DNA from: Rothia gullae | GTDB lineage: Bacteria > Actinomycetota > Actinomycetes > Actinomycetales > Micrococcaceae | DNA: 64,000 bases | Assembly (NCBI RefSeq): GCF_024294905.1 | Contig: NZ_JANCOC010000003.1 | Location: 114,204-178,203, forward strand | Direction: 5' to 3' | Shown here: positions 25,793 through 33,718 of the stretch, one piece after another | Layout of the letters: each line of letters begins with the position of its first letter | Numbering within the stretch: position 1 is the first letter of the stretch | Made by a program: the position numbers and the translations under genes | The notes under the pieces: generated by a model | What the model was told of the DNA's origin: nothing | Database searches by the model: none | The model's input: only the letters and a program-made list of their open reading frames with translations

Positions 25793-27834
25793 TGTCTGAG
25801 GATTCTACAGCACGCACGGCTAAGCGCCGCCGTAACCCTTTCCTGGAGACGGCGAGCGAACCGACCCCTGACCCGATCAACTACGCGCGCGGTCAGCGTG
25901 CCCCGCGGACCCTCGCCGCATATGCGCGTCCGATTCGTGTGCGCTGGGGCGTGGGTCTACTCCTGGCGTTCGGTGCCGGTGCCCTTGAGATTTCCATCCC
26001 GCAGGTACTGCAGATTATTGTGGATCATCTCTCGCAGAGCACCACCGAGAGCGCCATCTGGATTGCCGGCAGTCTGGTGCTTCTGCTGGGTATTGCGCAC
26101 GCCTCCTTCATGTATTGGAGGCGCTGGCTGATTGTGGACCCGACCTCCACGATTGAGCTGTCCATGCGCATGAACTTCTTTGATCGCCTGCTCAGTGCCC
26201 CGCTTTCTCTGCTGAATCGTTGGCCCTCCGGTCAGTTACTGACCCGTTCCATGAGCGATTTGAGTACGATTCGCCGTTGGTTGTCTTTCGGTATTGTGCA
26301 ACTGCTGACTGTTGCGGTGATGTTCCTGGTCGGTGGCTTCTTCATGCTGCGTTCTTCGCCGTCGCTGGCGCTGGTGTTCGTGGTGAGCGTGCCGATTCTG
26401 GTGCTGTCGCTGGTGAACTTCACCCGCAAGTACTACCGCGCTTCACATGAGATTCAGCAGATAACGGGCGACCTCTCCACCCGTATTGAGGAGTCGGTGC
26501 GCGGCATCCGCGTGATTAAGGCGCTGGGCCGCTCCCCCGAGCAGATTCAGGAATATTCCGAGTCGGTGGACGCTCTGCAGGTGCGCGAGTACGGCAGGTC
26601 GATGCTGGTGGCTCGTGTTGCCCTGTACCAGGGCCTGATTGTGGGTGTCTCTACGGCGGTGGCGCTGGCTGTGGGCGCTTCGCAGGTTGCGGCGGGCACC
26701 TTGAGCCTGGGCGCGATGACCGCCTACTTTGCGGTGCAGACGACCGTGCTCAGCCACGTGACGCGCTCGACCGCGCTGATGTCTGCCTATTTAAGCTATA
26801 AGGTGGCGTTGGAACGCCACAACGAGGTTATGGGCGAGCCCGGCTTTGAGGCAGTACCGTTGCTTCGTGGCTCCGCGGCTGTGTCTGGGCCCGAGCATCC
26901 GCAGGGTGCTTCTGATTCGTCAACAGTAGCTGGAGTGTCTGCCGAGGGCGGCTCCGGGAAGGAAACTATGCAGTACCCCAGCGGTGGCGCAGTATCTGTC
27001 ACTTTCGATCACGTTCAGTTCAGCTACGATGCTGCCAAGGCGCCAGCTGAGGCTACCACTGAGGCAAAATCTGAAGCTACTTCTGAGACGAAGGCACCCG
27101 CAGTTTCCGTGCTGAAGGACGTAAACTTCAAGGTCTTCCCGGGTGAGATTCTGGCGCTGGTTGGTGCAACCGGTAGCGGCAAGTCGACCGTGCTGTCGCT
27201 GGTTCCGCGTTTCTACGAGCCGGCCTCCGGTTCCCTGCGTTTTGGCACCCGAGACACCGCCGACATGTCTATTGAGGAGGTGCGCGCCCAGACCGCGTTC
27301 GTCTTTGAGGAGGCGGTGCTCTTCTCCGGCACGGTTCGCGAGAACGTGCTGATGGGCGTTGCCGAGCAGTACGTGCACGGCACCGTGGATGAGGACTACC
27401 CCGCCGCAGAAGAGCTGGAGGCAACCCTCCAGACCGCGCTGCAGCTGGCTGCGTGCGATTTCGTGGCGGAGCTTCCGCAGGGTCTGGATACCGTCATTGG
27501 TGAGGAGGGTCTGAGCCTTTCGGGTGGTCAGCGTCAGCGTCTGTCATTGGCGCGCGCTTTGGCGAAGCGCCCCTCCGTGCTGCTGCTGGATGACCCGTTC
27601 TCGGCGTTGGATGTGAACACCGAGGAGAGTATTATTACCGGCCTGCGCGAGGGTCTGGAGGGACTGGGCGGCGCTACTACCCTGTTGACGGCGCACCGCC
27701 CCTCTACCGTCGCGTTGGCGGACCGTGTGCTGCTGATGGTTAATGGTTCTGTGGTCGCTGAGGGCACTCACGCTGAGCTGATGGACTCTTCGGAGCAGTA
27801 CCGGCAGCTGATGACGATGGAGGAGGAGGGCTAA
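25792..27834 (+). CDS. ABC exporter half-transporter, degenerate-site subunit
   Basis: A 680-residue fused membrane and ATPase subunit. Six membrane helices in the first 330 residues form the exporter domain. The ATPase domain has Walker A VGATGSGKSTVL, a canonical LSGGQRQRLSLARAL signature and Walker B SVLLLDDPFSALD, where Asp replaces the catalytic Glu. An Ala/Glu/Thr-rich insert (EATTEAKSEATSETKAP) interrupts the start of the ATPase domain. The gene overlaps both neighbours by one base. With the next gene it should form a heterodimeric exporter of the TM287/288 or BmrCD kind, in which this subunit's Walker B makes the non-catalytic site. Substrate unknown. Confidence 0.9.
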   Translation: MSEDSTARTAKRRRNPFLETASEPTPDPINYARGQRAPRTLAAYARPIRVRWGVGLLLAFGAGALEISIPQVLQIIVDHLSQSTTESAIWIAGSLVLLLGIAHASFMYWRRWLIVDPTSTIELSMRMNFFDRLLSAPLSLLNRWPSGQLLTRSMSDLSTIRRWLSFGIVQLLTVAVMFLVGGFFMLRSSPSLALVFVVSVPILVLSLVNFTRKYYRASHEIQQITGDLSTRIEESVRGIRVIKALGRSPEQIQEYSESVDALQVREYGRSMLVARVALYQGLIVGVSTAVALAVGASQVAAGTLSLGAMTAYFAVQTTVLSHVTRSTALMSAYLSYKVALERHNEVMGEPGFEAVPLLRGSAAVSGPEHPQGASDSSTVAGVSAEGGSGKETMQYPSGGAVSVTFDHVQFSYDAAKAPAEATTEAKSEATSETKAPAVSVLKDVNFKVFPGEILALVGATGSGKSTVLSLVPRFYEPASGSLRFGTRDTADMSIEEVRAQTAFVFEEAVLFSGTVRENVLMGVAEQYVHGTVDEDYPAAEELEATLQTALQLAACDFVAELPQGLDTVIGEEGLSLSGGQRQRLSLARALAKRPSVLLLDDPFSALDVNTEESIITGLREGLEGLGGATTLLTAHRPSTVALADRVLLMVNGSVVAEGTHAELMDSSEQYRQLMTMEEEG

Positions 27835-29702
27835 TGGCCCATCATCGTCCGGCGGAGCCGCGGGAGCAGATGAGCCCGCAGGAGCGCGCGGAGACCCGTG
27901 AACGCTCGATGGCGCTGCTACGCCAGATGCTGCACCCGCATCGTGGGGCGTTAGCTCTGTCGATTATTTCGGTGCTTTTGGTCTCGGGTTCCTCGGCGAT
28001 TGCACCGATTCTGATTGCCCGCGTTTTGGATAGTTCCATTGAACCGCTCAAGCAGGGGGACACCTCTCCCCTGCTGACCCTGCTGGCGTTCTTTGTGGCG
28101 GCTACCGCGGTGACCGCGATTTTTTCGTGGGTCAACGTGGCGTACACGGTACGTGTGTCGCTGGGCGTGGTGGTGTACCTGCGTAAGCGGGTGTTCTGTC
28201 ACGCGCAGTCGCTGAGCGTGTCGTTCCATGAGCGGTACACCTCGGGCAAGGTCATTTCGCGTTTGACCAGCGATATTGATACGGTCCGCAGCTTCTTGGA
28301 CAGCGGCATCAGCCAGTTGGCGATTACCTTGCTTTCCATGGTGATTTCTGCGGTCGCTATTTTCCTTCTGGATTGGCGTATTGGTCTGTTCATGCTGGTC
28401 ATGGGCGTGCCGATTTATTTCTTGACGCGCTGGTTCCAGCAGGCTGCGGTGCCGGTTTTCCGTACGATGCGTACCGAGTCTGCGCATTTGACGAGCCGTT
28501 TTGTGGAGACTTTTACGGGTATCCGTGCGGTGAAGGCGTTTGGTGCGGAGGCGCAGATGCGTTATGAGTACGCTCAGGCGTCGGAGCGTTACCGCCTTGC
28601 GGTGATGGATTCAATTAAGATTTTTGGCATTTACTCGCCTGTGCTGATGCTTTTGGGCAATGTGTTTATTGCCGGTGCACTGGTGTTGGGTGGTTATGCG
28701 GTGCTGGGCGGCACCATGCAGATTGGTACCCTGCTGGCGCTGGTGATTTACGCGAACCGCGTGTTTGAGCCGGTGATGCAGCTTTCTGAGTTCTACAACT
28801 TGTTCCAGTCGGCGATGTCTGCGCTGGAGAAGCTGTCGTCGTTCTTGGCTGAGGAGCCGGAAGTTGCTGAGCCGGAGCATCCGTATGAGCACGCTGTAGA
28901 GTCTGCCTCTGAGTCTAGCGCTACTGAGGGCGCGTCCGGCGCGGTTCACGGTGCCCTGGTGGAGCTGGATTCGGCGGTCTTTGGATACACGTCGGATCGT
29001 CACGCGTTGAAGGAGACAACCCTGCGCATTGAGCCGGGTACGACCGTGGCGCTGGTGGGTGCTACGGGTGCCGGTAAGTCGACGATCGCTAAGCTCGTGG
29101 CTCGTTTCTACGATGTTTCAGCCGGTCAGGTGCGTATTGACGGCGTGGATGTTCGCCGGCTGGCGGATGCGCAGCTGCGCCGTGAGGTGCTCATGCTGAC
29201 CCAGGAGGTGTTCCTGTTCTCCACATCGATTCTGGAGAATATCCGCATGGGTAACCCGCAGGCCTCCGATGAGCAGGTGAAGGCTGCCGCGAAGGCGGTG
29301 GGCGCTGATGCGTTCATTAAGCGTCTGCGTGAGGGCTACCAATCACAGCTGGGTCGCGGCGGTATTACACTGTCGGCGGGTCAGCGTCAGCTGGTGTCCT
29401 TTGCTCGCGTGTTCTTGGCGAATCCGCGGGTACTGATTCTGGATGAGGCGACAGCTTCGCTGGATATTCCGAGTGAGCGTGCGGTACAGGCGACGCTGCG
29501 AACCGTGTTGGCGGGGCGTACGGCGCTGGTGATTGCGCATCGCCTCTCGACGGTTCTGGGTGCTAATCGTGTGCTGGTGATTCATGAGGGCTCCGTGGTG
29601 GAGGATGGCTCCCCGCAGCAGCTGATGGCCTCCGGTGGTCGTTTTACGGCGATGTACGCCTCCTGGGATGAGCTGAATCAGGTTCAGGAGGCTGAAGCCT
29701 AG
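27834..29702 (+). CDS. ABC exporter half-transporter, canonical-site subunit
   Basis: A 622-residue partner of the preceding gene, sharing one base with it (TAATG). Six membrane helices are followed by an ATPase domain with Walker A VGATGAGKSTIA, Q-loop LTQEVFLFS, signature LSAGQRQLVSFAR (Gly replaced by Ala) and canonical Walker B LILDEATASLD. The altered signature here and the altered Walker B in the partner fall in the same composite ATP site, exactly the pattern of asymmetric heterodimers. An acidic linker (residues about 345-370) sits before the ATPase domain. The gene ends about 110 nt before the tRNA. Confidence 0.92.
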   Translation: MAHHRPAEPREQMSPQERAETRERSMALLRQMLHPHRGALALSIISVLLVSGSSAIAPILIARVLDSSIEPLKQGDTSPLLTLLAFFVAATAVTAIFSWVNVAYTVRVSLGVVVYLRKRVFCHAQSLSVSFHERYTSGKVISRLTSDIDTVRSFLDSGISQLAITLLSMVISAVAIFLLDWRIGLFMLVMGVPIYFLTRWFQQAAVPVFRTMRTESAHLTSRFVETFTGIRAVKAFGAEAQMRYEYAQASERYRLAVMDSIKIFGIYSPVLMLLGNVFIAGALVLGGYAVLGGTMQIGTLLALVIYANRVFEPVMQLSEFYNLFQSAMSALEKLSSFLAEEPEVAEPEHPYEHAVESASESSATEGASGAVHGALVELDSAVFGYTSDRHALKETTLRIEPGTTVALVGATGAGKSTIAKLVARFYDVSAGQVRIDGVDVRRLADAQLRREVLMLTQEVFLFSTSILENIRMGNPQASDEQVKAAAKAVGADAFIKRLREGYQSQLGRGGITLSAGQRQLVSFARVFLANPRVLILDEATASLDIPSERAVQATLRTVLAGRTALVIAHRLSTVLGANRVLVIHEGSVVEDGSPQQLMASGGRFTAMYASWDELNQVQEAEA

Positions 29703-29811
29703 AAACTTTATTTGCCTCTCCCTGACCGGTGCTGTGCCGCTGTGTTGCGTTCTGATTTTTTTTGGGTTATCCTGGGTGAGTTGCCTGCAGTATTCGCTGA
29801 TAGGTCAACAT

Positions 29812-29885
29812 CGGGATGTGGCGCAGCTTGGTAGCGCGCGTCGTTCGGGACGACGAGGTCGCAGGTTCAAATCCTGTCATCCCGA
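29812..29885 (+). tRNA. tRNA-Pro (CGG anticodon)
   Basis: A 74-nt cloverleaf. The acceptor CGGGATG pairs with CATCCCG, the D arm is GCGC...GCGC, the anticodon stem CGTCG/CGACG holds the loop TTCGGGA with anticodon CGG, the T arm is GCAGG TTCAAAT CCTGT, and the discriminator base is A. CCA is not encoded; a terminator follows six nt later. Confidence 0.95.
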
Positions 29886-29890
29886 CTGCT

Positions 29891-29915
29891 AGCCCCGGTC
29901 CACTGGACCGGGGCT
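29891..29915 (+). terminator. Terminator of tRNA-Pro
   Basis: AGCCCCGGTCC pairs with GGACCGGGGCT around a 3-nt loop, then TTTGTC. Confidence 0.85.
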
Positions 29916-29995
29916 TTGTCGTACCCGTAGTATTTCTGTTGCAGATTCCTAGGCAAACTCTGGCGCAGATTCTGTTGCAGATCTTGAGTATATAG

Positions 29996-30038
29996 AAGCG
30001 ACCCCCGACCCGCGCAGGAACGCAGGGAGGGGTCGCTT
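29996..30038. terminator. Terminator of the leftward membrane-protein gene
   Basis: AAGCGACCCC pairs with GGGGTCGCTT around a 23-nt loop, 20 nt beyond the stop codon of the gene ending at 30060. Confidence 0.65.
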
Positions 30039-30059
30039 TCGTATCGAGTTCAGATTGGG

Positions 30060-31193
30060 CTAGCCGCGCCCGGAGATGAGGGCAAGAATCGCCTCCAAGG
30101 GGCCGCGTCCGGCTATGGAGCGCGCCATACGCGACCAGAGGGCGCAGAAGCCCAGGGCGATTGCGGCGCCGAGCAGCAGGAAGGCGTTCCAGTACACGGC
30201 GGTGCCCCAGCCTCCGGTGGCGATGTAGTGCTCGCCCGCGGTGAGAGCTTTGACGGTGGGGCCGGCGTAAATAATGATTCCGCTCAGCACGATGGAGGCA
30301 CTCAGCGACATCTGGCCCAGGCGTGCGATGGGGGTGAGCATTCCCGCCTGCACGGAGAGCAGGCGCGCGCATTCAGCCCAGAAGTATAGGGTTGCCGCCA
30401 GGTTCAGGGTCAGCAGCACCTGCGGGCTGTTGATGAAGCCCAGCTCGGTGTAGGGGTTGAAGGTGCGGTAGACGGCGAGCACCAGCACAGCGAGTACTAC
30501 GGGGATTGCGAGCTTTGCCTGCAGGTTATCGTAGAGGCGCACGAGCACGATTCCCAGGCACATGACCCAGATGAGCTGCGCGCTCTGCGCGTGGTTGACG
30601 CCGTGGTTTGCGAGGAACGGCAGCTGCCCGGCGGTCCACTGATCGGCTTGGGCTGCTACGTCCATGAGGAGGGTGTAGGTCCAGGTGATGAAGGGACTGG
30701 TGACCACCGCCAGCACGGCGACTGCCCACAGGGGCAGGTACACGATGAATAGGGTTAGCAGGGTGAGCAGCGCCAGGTGCACGAGCATGTCGAAGGGCAG
30801 GGAGTATGCGAAGCCCTGCGCCTGTACGGTCACGCCGGCTTGAGGCAGGTAGGTGATACCCTGCATGAGTGCCACGCCCAGCAGAAGCAGCGCCAGGAAT
30901 CGCACTATGGTTCCGGCGAAGAGTTGCGGGAAGTTCGCGGTGCGGGCGTAACGCCAGGCGGCTGCGCCCAGGATTGCGGCGAAGAGCGGCTCTGCCGGTA
31001 CGAGGGTCTGCGGGATCCAGAACTTCCAGGACACCGGGATCAGTTGCAGCCAGTATCCGAAGGGGATGAGCAGGCTGAGCACGGCGAAGGCGCGGGCGAA
31101 GTCGAGCCCGAGGTCGCGTCGGGTACCTCCGAGGGGGGCGACGCGTGCCCCGCTGCTGACGGTGGGGATCGGTTGAGTGCACCCTGCTGCCAT
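30060..31193 (-). CDS. Polytopic membrane protein, YeiB/DUF418-like
   Basis: A 377-residue protein with about ten membrane helices. It begins near RRDLGLDFARAFAVL, a start typical of DUF418/YeiB and acyltransferase-3-like families, and ends with GRGPLEAILALI, which matches the GPLE motif at the end of DUF418. The loop HGVNHAQSAQ holds two His. Function is unknown; relatives are thought to move or acylate envelope components. The ATG at 31193 has AAGGAG at good distance; the frame is open for 197 codons upstream but without membrane segments or a ribosome site. Confidence 0.65.
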   Translation of the reverse strand: MAAGCTQPIPTVSSGARVAPLGGTRRDLGLDFARAFAVLSLLIPFGYWLQLIPVSWKFWIPQTLVPAEPLFAAILGAAAWRYARTANFPQLFAGTIVRFLALLLLGVALMQGITYLPQAGVTVQAQGFAYSLPFDMLVHLALLTLLTLFIVYLPLWAVAVLAVVTSPFITWTYTLLMDVAAQADQWTAGQLPFLANHGVNHAQSAQLIWVMCLGIVLVRLYDNLQAKLAIPVVLAVLVLAVYRTFNPYTELGFINSPQVLLTLNLAATLYFWAECARLLSVQAGMLTPIARLGQMSLSASIVLSGIIIYAGPTVKALTAGEHYIATGGWGTAVYWNAFLLLGAAIALGFCALWSRMARSIAGRGPLEAILALISGRG

Positions 31194-31545
31194 GTCCTCG
31201 CTCCTTGTAGTGCCGTATTTGAGAGTCTGTGTGCCCGCGCCAGGGGCATGTTCCTTGCCAGGGTATCTGCCGCATCCGGTGGTGTGTGTCGGATGCGCTG
31301 GCATAGGTGTTAAGTGTAACGGTGGAAGCTGTGTCTGCTCGGGTGGCGGCGCAGAGGTTTTGCTCTCATACCGTTTCTCTGTCGGCTGCGGGCTGAAGCT
31401 TCTTGCCCTGTTGGTGAGTGTTGTTGTGTGGGGTTGGGTGTGTACCATTGGTACGTTCTTAAAGGTGGGGTCATCCGGCGGGCGCTTTGCCCCGGTTACT
31501 TTCCTGTACGTGCCCCATCCTGTGCATACACCACGTTGAGGTTTT
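31194..31545. other. 352-nt divergent promoter region
   Basis: It separates the leftward membrane-protein gene from the rightward antiporter gene. A short palindrome, GTACCATTGGTAC, lies at 31442-31454 and could be an operator for the antiporter. Nothing else is recognisable. Confidence 0.45.
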
Positions 31546-32988
31546 ATGTTTTCGACTTTTTCCCCGCTTTTCGTGACGGATTTGGGGGCTTCTGATGCTC
31601 TTCTTGCTTCGGGTACGACTCTGCCGGAAGGGTCGAGCCATGATAGCGGCCAGTTTGTATCCATTTTCTGGATTACGTTGGTTGCGTTGCTGTCGCCGAT
31701 TCTTTCGCGGCTGACGGGTAAGAAGATCCCTGATGTGGTTTTCCTGCTCATTTTTGGTCTGCTTATTGGCCCGAATATGCTCAACCTTGCCAGCAGTGAG
31801 GGCGGTATCCCGCTGCTGAAGGAGCTGGGCTTGGGTATGCTCTTTTTGATTGCGGGCTTTGAGATTAACGTGTCGTCGTTGCGTAGCCGTCAGGGTTATA
31901 GCGCTATTGCCACGTGGGTGGTGTGCTTTGCTTTGGGTATGACGGGTGCGGCGGTTATTACGTCGTTCTCACATGAGCTGAATACGTATATTGCGGTGGG
32001 CGTGGCGTTGAGTTCCACGGCGTTGGGCACGCTGTTGCCAATGTTGAAGTCTCACGGTGCTGCCGGTACGCCGGTGGGTAATGCGGTGCTGGTGCACGGT
32101 GCTGTGGGTGAGCTTCTGCCGATTTTCGCTATTTCGTTGTTGCTGTCTTCTCGTTCGCCGGGCATGGCGTTTGTGGTGTTGCTGGCGTTTATGGTGGTTG
32201 CGGTGATTGTGGCGTTGATTCCGCACCGTCTGTTTGCGCATGTGCCGGGTCTGCGTCAGATTATGGCTGCGGAGGCGAATACGACCGGTCAGACGGTTCT
32301 GCGTCTTGCGATGTTCCTGCTGGCGACCTTGATCATGTGCACTGCCCTCTTTGATTTGGATGCGGTGCTCGGCGCCTTTGCGGCGGGCCTGATTTTGCGT
32401 ACTCTGACCCCTCCGGCGGCTTTGCATATGATGACTCGCCGCCTTGAGGTGGTTGGTTTTACGTTCATGATTCCGTTATTCTTTGTGGTCAGCGGTATGG
32501 GCATTGATGTTTCTGCTGTGGTGGCTAAGCCTTTGGGGCTGCTTGCCGTAGTGGTGGGTATTCTGCTGTGCCGCGGCGTTCCGGTTCTTTTGGCGGAGCA
32601 TTTCTTCGATACCCGTTCGGGGTTGACTACTCACTCACAGAAGGCGCAGTTGGCGTTGTATTCGGCTGCGGGTCTGCCGATTATTGTCGCGGTGACGGAG
32701 GTTGCAACCAGTTCGGGTCTTGTGGAGGAGTCCACGGCGTCACTGCTGGTTGCCGGCGGCGCGCTGACGGTTTTGCTGTTCCCGCTGTGGGCATTGGGTA
32801 TTTGTCAGGCGTTTAGTTCTGGCCAGCCGATTCAGCAGGAGCCGAGCCGTAAGGAGCAGATGAATGCGTTGAAGGCTCAGCGTAATGCTCAGACGAAGCT
32901 TGCCACGGGCATGATTCCGGTGGTTCGTTTGAAATCGCAGCCTGGCTCCGAGATCCAGCCCGAATCTGAATCCCCGGCTGATGATTAG
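31546..32988 (+). CDS. CPA2-type cation:proton antiporter, possibly truncated at the C terminus
   Basis: A 480-residue Kef/Nap-type antiporter with about 12 membrane helices. Characteristic stretches are VFLLIFGLLIGPNML, GLGMLFLIAGFEINVSSLRS, VALSSTALGTLLPML and FDLDAVLGAFAAGLI (with the acidic transport residue). No RCK/TrkA-N domain follows. The open frame ends at a TAG, but the same frame continues for 40 more codons rich in Ala, Ser, Gly and Lys to a second TAG at 33109-33111, so the tail may have been cut by a nonsense mutation or be read through. TTGAGG precedes the ATG. Confidence 0.85.
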   Translation: MFSTFSPLFVTDLGASDALLASGTTLPEGSSHDSGQFVSIFWITLVALLSPILSRLTGKKIPDVVFLLIFGLLIGPNMLNLASSEGGIPLLKELGLGMLFLIAGFEINVSSLRSRQGYSAIATWVVCFALGMTGAAVITSFSHELNTYIAVGVALSSTALGTLLPMLKSHGAAGTPVGNAVLVHGAVGELLPIFAISLLLSSRSPGMAFVVLLAFMVVAVIVALIPHRLFAHVPGLRQIMAAEANTTGQTVLRLAMFLLATLIMCTALFDLDAVLGAFAAGLILRTLTPPAALHMMTRRLEVVGFTFMIPLFFVVSGMGIDVSAVVAKPLGLLAVVVGILLCRGVPVLLAEHFFDTRSGLTTHSQKAQLALYSAAGLPIIVAVTEVATSSGLVEESTASLLVAGGALTVLLFPLWALGICQAFSSGQPIQQEPSRKEQMNALKAQRNAQTKLATGMIPVVRLKSQPGSEIQPESESPADD

Positions 32989-33289
32989 CCCGGCTCTGCC
33001 GAGGCTACGGGCGCTTCCGCTGGTTCTAGCGTTGCGTCTCGAGCAGCCTCTCGGGCTGGGGCAAAGAATCGTAAGGGTTCTGCGGAAAATACGGGTTCTG
33101 TAGAGATCTAGCAGCAGCTACGGTACGGTTGCGTTCGGCGTTTCAAGGGCGGGTTACGAACCGGTTTGAGTGAGAATCTCGCTTACAGTCGCCGTAACCT
33201 TATGCAGGATTAATTTTCCAAAACCACACAATACCAGGGAGTTAAAGCCCTGCAAACCAACATTTATCCCACATATAGGATTAAAACCC

Positions 33290-33315
33290 ACCGCCTCCTC
33301 TCTTGAGGCTGCGGT
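33290..33315 (+). terminator. Terminator downstream of the antiporter gene
   Basis: ACCGCCTC pairs with GAGGC-GCGGT (one bulged T) around a 7-nt loop, then ATGTTTTTG. Confidence 0.6.
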
Positions 33316-33619
33316 ATGTTTTTGCACCCGAATGACCCTATAAACCCCGGGAAGATAAGAATTTTCCTTAAATTCGGATTTTTTATGCAAATATTACAGA
33401 ACATGACGTGTCTTAGCTTTCTCGACTGACACTTTGTCATATAAAATTGAAAGCGGACAGGGAATTTCCCTAAAACACACATAAACCAACATACATACAC
33501 AGAGTCGCTTCCGCCCCAGCGGGAGCTGGAGCACCTCCCCTCTCACACACGGGAGGCGCCCCTTTCGGGAGTATCCGCGACGATACCCCCGGCGGCTCTC
33601 AACCACGGAGGAGGATTAT

Positions 33620-33646
33620 ATGGGTCAGAAAGGTAATTATTTCTAA
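33620..33646 (+). CDS. Candidate 8-residue leader peptide (MGQKGNYF)
   Basis: A GGAGGAGG ribosome site, the strongest in this part of the window, sits 5 nt before an ATG that opens only eight codons before TAA. The next gene, the molybdopterin oxidoreductase, starts 73 nt later with its own weaker site (AAGGAA). The frame follows a block of hairpins. A leader peptide or the end of a structured RNA element is the simplest reading, but translation is not shown and the peptide has no run of one amino acid that would explain attenuation. Confidence 0.45.
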   Translation: MGQKGNYF

Positions 33647-33718
33647 CCTCGCATCTCAAGGCCTCGCACTGAATCCTAAAGATTGTCTGCACACACAGTC
33701 ATTTCGCAAGGAAATATC

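Larger units (their letters stand above)
29703..30059. other. 357-nt region holding tRNA-Pro and two terminators
   Basis: After the exporter operon come about 110 nt of leader, the tRNA-Pro gene, its terminator and a second hairpin that closes the convergent membrane-protein gene. No protein gene fits. Confidence 0.8.
33112..33718. other. 607-nt AT-rich region with terminator and structured leader
   Basis: The left part has a terminator (33290-33315) for the antiporter gene, then about 170 nt of AT-rich DNA with a possible promoter (TTGAAA at about 33447). From 33510 the sequence turns GC-rich with nested hairpins (CCTCCC/GGGAGG and GTATC/GATAC), ending in the short leader frame at 33620. 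Frames on the minus strand here lack start signals and look non-coding. Confidence 0.55.

Noticed and set aside
29767..30372. 201-codon frame on the minus strand over tRNA-Pro
   Set aside because: It overlaps a perfect tRNA and two terminators, and no real protein gene fits.
33154..33606. Several minus-strand frames in the AT-rich region before the molybdopterin gene
   Set aside because: They overlap each other, have no start signals and would cross the antiporter terminator.
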